A stretch of DNA of 6,757 nucleotides from an uncultured Lachnospiraceae bacterium (GTDB taxonomy: Bacteria > Bacillota > Clostridia > Lachnospirales > Lachnospiraceae). The stretch spans positions 1-6,757 of the forward strand of contig CADBTO010000104.1 of NCBI GenBank assembly GCA_902797565.1, given 5' to 3'. The stretch's first letter is position 1. Each line of letters starts with the position of its first letter. Both the position numbers and the translations under genes were made by a program. The notes below the pieces were generated by a model. It was given only the letters and a program-made list of their open reading frames with translations. It did no database searches and was not told where the DNA came from. Shown piece by piece: positions 3,826 through 6,757 of the stretch.

Positions 3826-6757
3826 ATGGGAGAAACGCAGGGCGAGAGAATCAGGCGAAGACGTGTGGATGAGGCAGCGTTTGACCGGGAGCGCAAGCGA
3901 AAACGAATCGGGATGGCAGGGCGGTGGCGGCAGGGTGCGCCCCCCGGCTCTGCAGGACGATGGAGGCAGGGCGCGCCCCCCGGCCATGCATGGCTCCGCA
4001 TGGGTTTTACGATGGTGGAACTTTTGACCGTGACGGCGATCGTATTGATCCTGGCGGGGATGGCGTTCGTTGGGCTGACGCAGTACCAGCGGCGCTTGAA
4101 ACAGCTGGAACTGGACGGTGTGGCAAAAGAGATCTTCGTTGCGGCGCAGAACCACCTGACGATGGCGGAGAGCCAGGGCGTGGTGGAAGCGATGTTGGGA
4201 GACGCCGGGGACGTGGTCCCGGTCAGTACGGGCACGGCAGTGGATCCCAAAGAGGCGAACGCGTTTACCTATGTTGTGAACCGGGGCGATGTATCGGAAA
4301 AAGAGGGCGTGAACGTCCAGACGATGCGCAGCCTCTGGAATATTATGCTGCCGTTTGCTTCGATTGATGAGACTGTCCGGAAAGGCGGAAACTATGTGAT
4401 CCGTTTCCAGAAAGGCACAGGCAGGGTTCTGGATGTCTTTTATGCGGAGAGCGGGAGCGGGAAGTTTGCGCACCAGTTTTCCGAAGCGGAATACGGGGAA
4501 AAGCTGAGGTCGGTCGAAGGGAAAGAGAAAAAGCCCATCCGGCGGAATTATACCTACGGGAAAGACAAGGGAAAAATTATCGGCTGGTACAACGGAAGCG
4601 GTCTGGAAAAAGGAGAGACCGTGGAACGTCCGGTGCTGCAGATCGAAAATGCCGGGATGCTGCTGGCGAAGATCCAGAATCCCAATACAGAGGCAGGTGT
4701 GGCACTGACGATGGTCGTGGAAGGCGAGGTCAGCGGCGAGCGGAAGTCCGTGCCGCTGGATCCGGTGGCGTATCCCTGGATCCATACATCGGATGGCGGA
4801 CGCAGCTATACGGTTGTCCTGGATGATATTACGAGCGTGGGCGGGCATTTCATGGAGCACTTCCCGGAATTTATTCCCGGAGAAAACATCGAAGTCTCCG
4901 TGCTGGCATATAATAAAGAAAAAAAGACGAATGTCGCAATGGGGAACAAGGTTCGCACAAACTGCCTGTTTGCTTCTGCGCAGGAGAAGAAAGGCACAGG
5001 AGCAGGCGTGGAAGATACGCGGGACGTTTCGATTGCGAATATCCGGCATCTGGAGAATCTGGGAACGCCGGTATCCGGATATGACTCCCAGTCAAGGGAG
5101 GCGGCGCGGGTTGACGCGGGCCTGACTTCCGAGCGGATCCCGAATCCTGTGAAGACGGTTGCAAAGCAGGTTTCAGATCTGTCATGGACGGAATTTCGGG
5201 AAGAAATCGCGACCCGGAAAGCGAAGCTGGCAGGGCAGGATTACGAGCGGTTCTCCGACGAGGAAAAAGAACGGAGCCAGCAGATCCAGATCCAGTGCGT
5301 GGCGGATATCGCCGGTGCAGCGGCAGGATCGTCCAATCCGGGGACATTCATGCCGGTAGACATGCAGTTTCCCGGCGAGAAGGAGTATGACGGACGGGGA
5401 TTTATGATCTCGGATGTCCTTGTGGACTGCAAGGGGGATGCGGGCGTTTTCGCGCAGCTCTCTTCTGCAAGGGTTCTGGATCTTCGAATCTTAAACGGCA
5501 GGTTCCACGCCGCAAACAGTGAACTGAAGAAGGACGGCAATGCGGGCGCGCTGGCGGGTTCTGTATATGAAAGCAGCATTTCGAAGGTGATTGCATACCA
5601 TCGCGGATCCGGCTCCGGTATGAATTATCTGGTATCCGGGGAAAACAGCGCCGGCGGGCTGGTTGGTGAAAGCAGCTGTGAAAGCGCCGAACATGCCACC
5701 AGAATCACGCAGTGCGCGGCGGCGCTGTATGTCCGTTCGGAAAAAGGAAACGCCGGCGGGCTGGTCGGGAAAGACCATGGGAGCATCATGAAACAAAGCT
5801 ATGCGGCAGGGCATACGCAGTCTGGCGGTTATGTGGAAATCCAGGAGCCGGACGGCAGTGCGGGCAGCACGAAGGCGTTTGTCAATGTGGCAGGCAAAGA
5901 GGCGGCAGGCGGGTTTGTGGGCGTGGCAAAGGATACGAAGATTGACACCTGCTATACCACCTGCTCTGTCCGGGAATATTCCGATGCGCCAGCAGCTTCG
6001 CCCCTTGAGGCAGTGGCTGCGGGGGGCGAAGCGGACGGAGAACACGAAGGAAAGACCGGAAAGCTGGTCGCCAAAGGCACGGGCTTGTCTGCAAAGCGGT
6101 ACTATGCGAACGGCGTGGAATATGACTGGAACGGGGAAGTCATCGGGGAACCGGAGATGGAACCGGAGAATTTTGAACAGCCGGAGGGGGAAGCGGACGG
6201 AAAGCCCAAGCGAAAAGGAGCAGTGCCCTATGACCAGACACTGTGGTCTGTGTTCAAAGGGGAATACTGCTATAAGACAGTACAGCAGATGATCGAAGCG
6301 GACGCAGAAGCAGGGGCAGTCCTTCCGGATTTCATCCAGACGCACGTTGGGGACTGGTCCTATAGTTCCGGCCAGATGGAACTGGATGTCTGGAATGACG
6401 ACATGCTGTATGCAAGGCTCTGTATTCCGGAAAAGATGTGGCCGGAGATATCCAAACAGAAGATTTCACTTACGGTGAAGACGGCGATCGAAGGCCGGGA
6501 AGAGGAGGAGCAGCTTCGGAAAGAATTTACGATTCATACGGGAAATCCGGCGGATCCGGCAGAGCATGTTTCGGACAATGTGCTGGCATTCGAAGAGTCG
6601 GATTGTAAGATGTTTTATATTATCCTGGATGATGTGACGACAGACGGGATGCGGTTTGCAGACCTGTTCCAGGAGTGGTTTGACCAGGATACGCTTGGAG
6701 CGCGGGCAACGAAGCCCGGCGTGGATATTACGGCATACGCGCAGATCGGCTCCAAAC
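3826..6757 (+). CDS. Very large prepilin with GLUG-repeat beta-solenoid (3' truncated, at least 977 aa)
   Basis: The frame is open from ATG 3826 to the window edge with no stop; 977 residues are visible. Residues 1-60 are a long, Arg-rich leader with a 12-residue tandem repeat (31-54). Gly60 then F-T-M-V-E gives Phe61 as mature residue 1 and Glu65 as mature residue 5, followed by a hydrophobic helix at about 61-85, so this is a class III prepilin. Residues about 86-268 form the pilin-like domain. Residues about 269-384 are a beta-rich domain (LDDIT at 332-336). An N-I-R-H-L-E-N-L-G element and a linker lead to a solenoid at about 505-715: YDGRG at 521-525, AGVF at 539-542, NAGALAG at 572-578, then GGLVG at 610-614 and 644-648 and GGFVG at 695-699. 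The spacing and phrases such as S-I-M-K-Q-S-Y-A-A-G match GLUG motifs. An acidic, Pro-rich linker (about 755-785) precedes a second copy of the beta-rich domain (851 onward, LDDVT at 934-938). It is probably exported, anchored by the pilin helix and displayed at a pilus tip or through the cell wall as an adhesin; the function is inferred. Confidence 0.9.
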   Translation, partial: MGETQGERIRRRRVDEAAFDRERKRKRIGMAGRWRQGAPPGSAGRWRQGAPPGHAWLRMGFTMVELLTVTAIVLILAGMAFVGLTQYQRRLKQLELDGVAKEIFVAAQNHLTMAESQGVVEAMLGDAGDVVPVSTGTAVDPKEANAFTYVVNRGDVSEKEGVNVQTMRSLWNIMLPFASIDETVRKGGNYVIRFQKGTGRVLDVFYAESGSGKFAHQFSEAEYGEKLRSVEGKEKKPIRRNYTYGKDKGKIIGWYNGSGLEKGETVERPVLQIENAGMLLAKIQNPNTEAGVALTMVVEGEVSGERKSVPLDPVAYPWIHTSDGGRSYTVVLDDITSVGGHFMEHFPEFIPGENIEVSVLAYNKEKKTNVAMGNKVRTNCLFASAQEKKGTGAGVEDTRDVSIANIRHLENLGTPVSGYDSQSREAARVDAGLTSERIPNPVKTVAKQVSDLSWTEFREEIATRKAKLAGQDYERFSDEEKERSQQIQIQCVADIAGAAAGSSNPGTFMPVDMQFPGEKEYDGRGFMISDVLVDCKGDAGVFAQLSSARVLDLRILNGRFHAANSELKKDGNAGALAGSVYESSISKVIAYHRGSGSGMNYLVSGENSAGGLVGESSCESAEHATRITQCAAALYVRSEKGNAGGLVGKDHGSIMKQSYAAGHTQSGGYVEIQEPDGSAGSTKAFVNVAGKEAAGGFVGVAKDTKIDTCYTTCSVREYSDAPAASPLEAVAAGGEADGEHEGKTGKLVAKGTGLSAKRYYANGVEYDWNGEVIGEPEMEPENFEQPEGEADGKPKRKGAVPYDQTLWSVFKGEYCYKTVQQMIEADAEAGAVLPDFIQTHVGDWSYSSGQMELDVWNDDMLYARLCIPEKMWPEISKQKISLTVKTAIEGREEEEQLRKEFTIHTGNPADPAEHVSDNVLAFEESDCKMFYIILDDVTTDGMRFADLFQEWFDQDTLGARATKPGVDITAYAQIGSK
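3916..3987 (+). repeat. Two-copy 36-base tandem repeat in the large-prepilin leader
   Basis: Units 3916-3951 and 3952-3987 are near-identical and in frame, each encoding AGRWRQGAPPG plus Ser or His. Each unit contains a GGCAGGG(T/C)GCGCC core followed by CCCCGGC, more GC-rich than the flanks. The first unit can fold weakly (GCAG near its start with CTGC at its end), and just beyond the second, CCATGC (3984-3989) and GCATGG (3998-4003) form a perfect 6-base inverted repeat. This may be a short palindromic repeat element captured in the coding sequence. Confidence 0.85.

Noticed and set aside
3916..3987. The tandem repeat as a CRISPR array
   Set aside because: There are only two adjoining units with no spacers between them, and they are in frame within a coding sequence.
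3924..4367. A 147-codon plus-strand frame overlapping the start of the large prepilin gene
   Set aside because: It is out of frame with the prepilin signal, rich in Gly and Arg, and has no ribosome binding site. The prepilin frame is continuous, so no frameshift is needed.
3736..5049. A 437-codon open frame on the minus strand opposite the large prepilin gene
   Set aside because: It is antisense to a well-supported gene with a strong ribosome binding site, prepilin signal and internal homology. Its translation is rich in His, Arg, Pro and Cys with no domain, as expected from the reverse of GC3-biased codons.
5491..6345. A 284-codon open frame on the minus strand
   Set aside because: Lies opposite the GLUG solenoid and linker of the large prepilin. 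Its composition looks like a codon-bias artefact and no motif was recognised.

Overview
The window holds two functional blocks, all on the + strand: the tail of a polar amino acid ABC transporter operon (1-1963), followed by four consecutive genes with type IV prepilin-like N-termini (1998 to the window edge). Strong AGGAGG-type ribosome binding sites, a moderately GC-rich composition with GC-biased third positions, and large pilin-like proteins carrying GLUG-type repeats suggest a Gram-positive anaerobe of the class Clostridia, possibly Lachnospiraceae. The taxon is an inference; there is no rRNA or other marker in the window.

Block 1 (1-1963) contains the C-terminal 170 residues of a periplasmic-type substrate-binding protein, an integral membrane permease of the HisM/GlnP type that starts inside the stop codon of the binding protein gene (TAATG), and a GlnQ/HisP-type ATPase 20 bases later. 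Together they form an importer for an amino acid of unknown identity.

Block 2 (1998-6757) starts 34 bases after the ATPase, with no recognisable terminator between. It encodes a 277-residue protein with a PilX-like N-terminus, a 136-residue PilV-like pseudopilin, a 175-residue PilW-like pseudopilin, and a very large prepilin of at least 977 residues that runs off the right edge. The first three are separated by 12 and 3 bases and the fourth by 40, so they look co-transcribed. The combination resembles the minor-pilin sets that prime type IV pili or type II pseudopili, with the large protein as a candidate tip or surface-displayed component. That protein joins a class III pilin N-terminus to a GLUG-repeat beta-solenoid, which appears to sit between two copies of a related domain.

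The most unusual sequence details are a 36-base tandem repeat encoding a 12-residue repeat in the abnormally long leader of the large prepilin (possibly an 87-base in-frame insertion), a threefold 12-base AT-rich repeat in the PilV-like leader, and an inverted/direct repeat cluster between the two blocks. No RNA genes, CRISPR arrays, complete mobile elements or gene-free stretches over 300 bases were seen.
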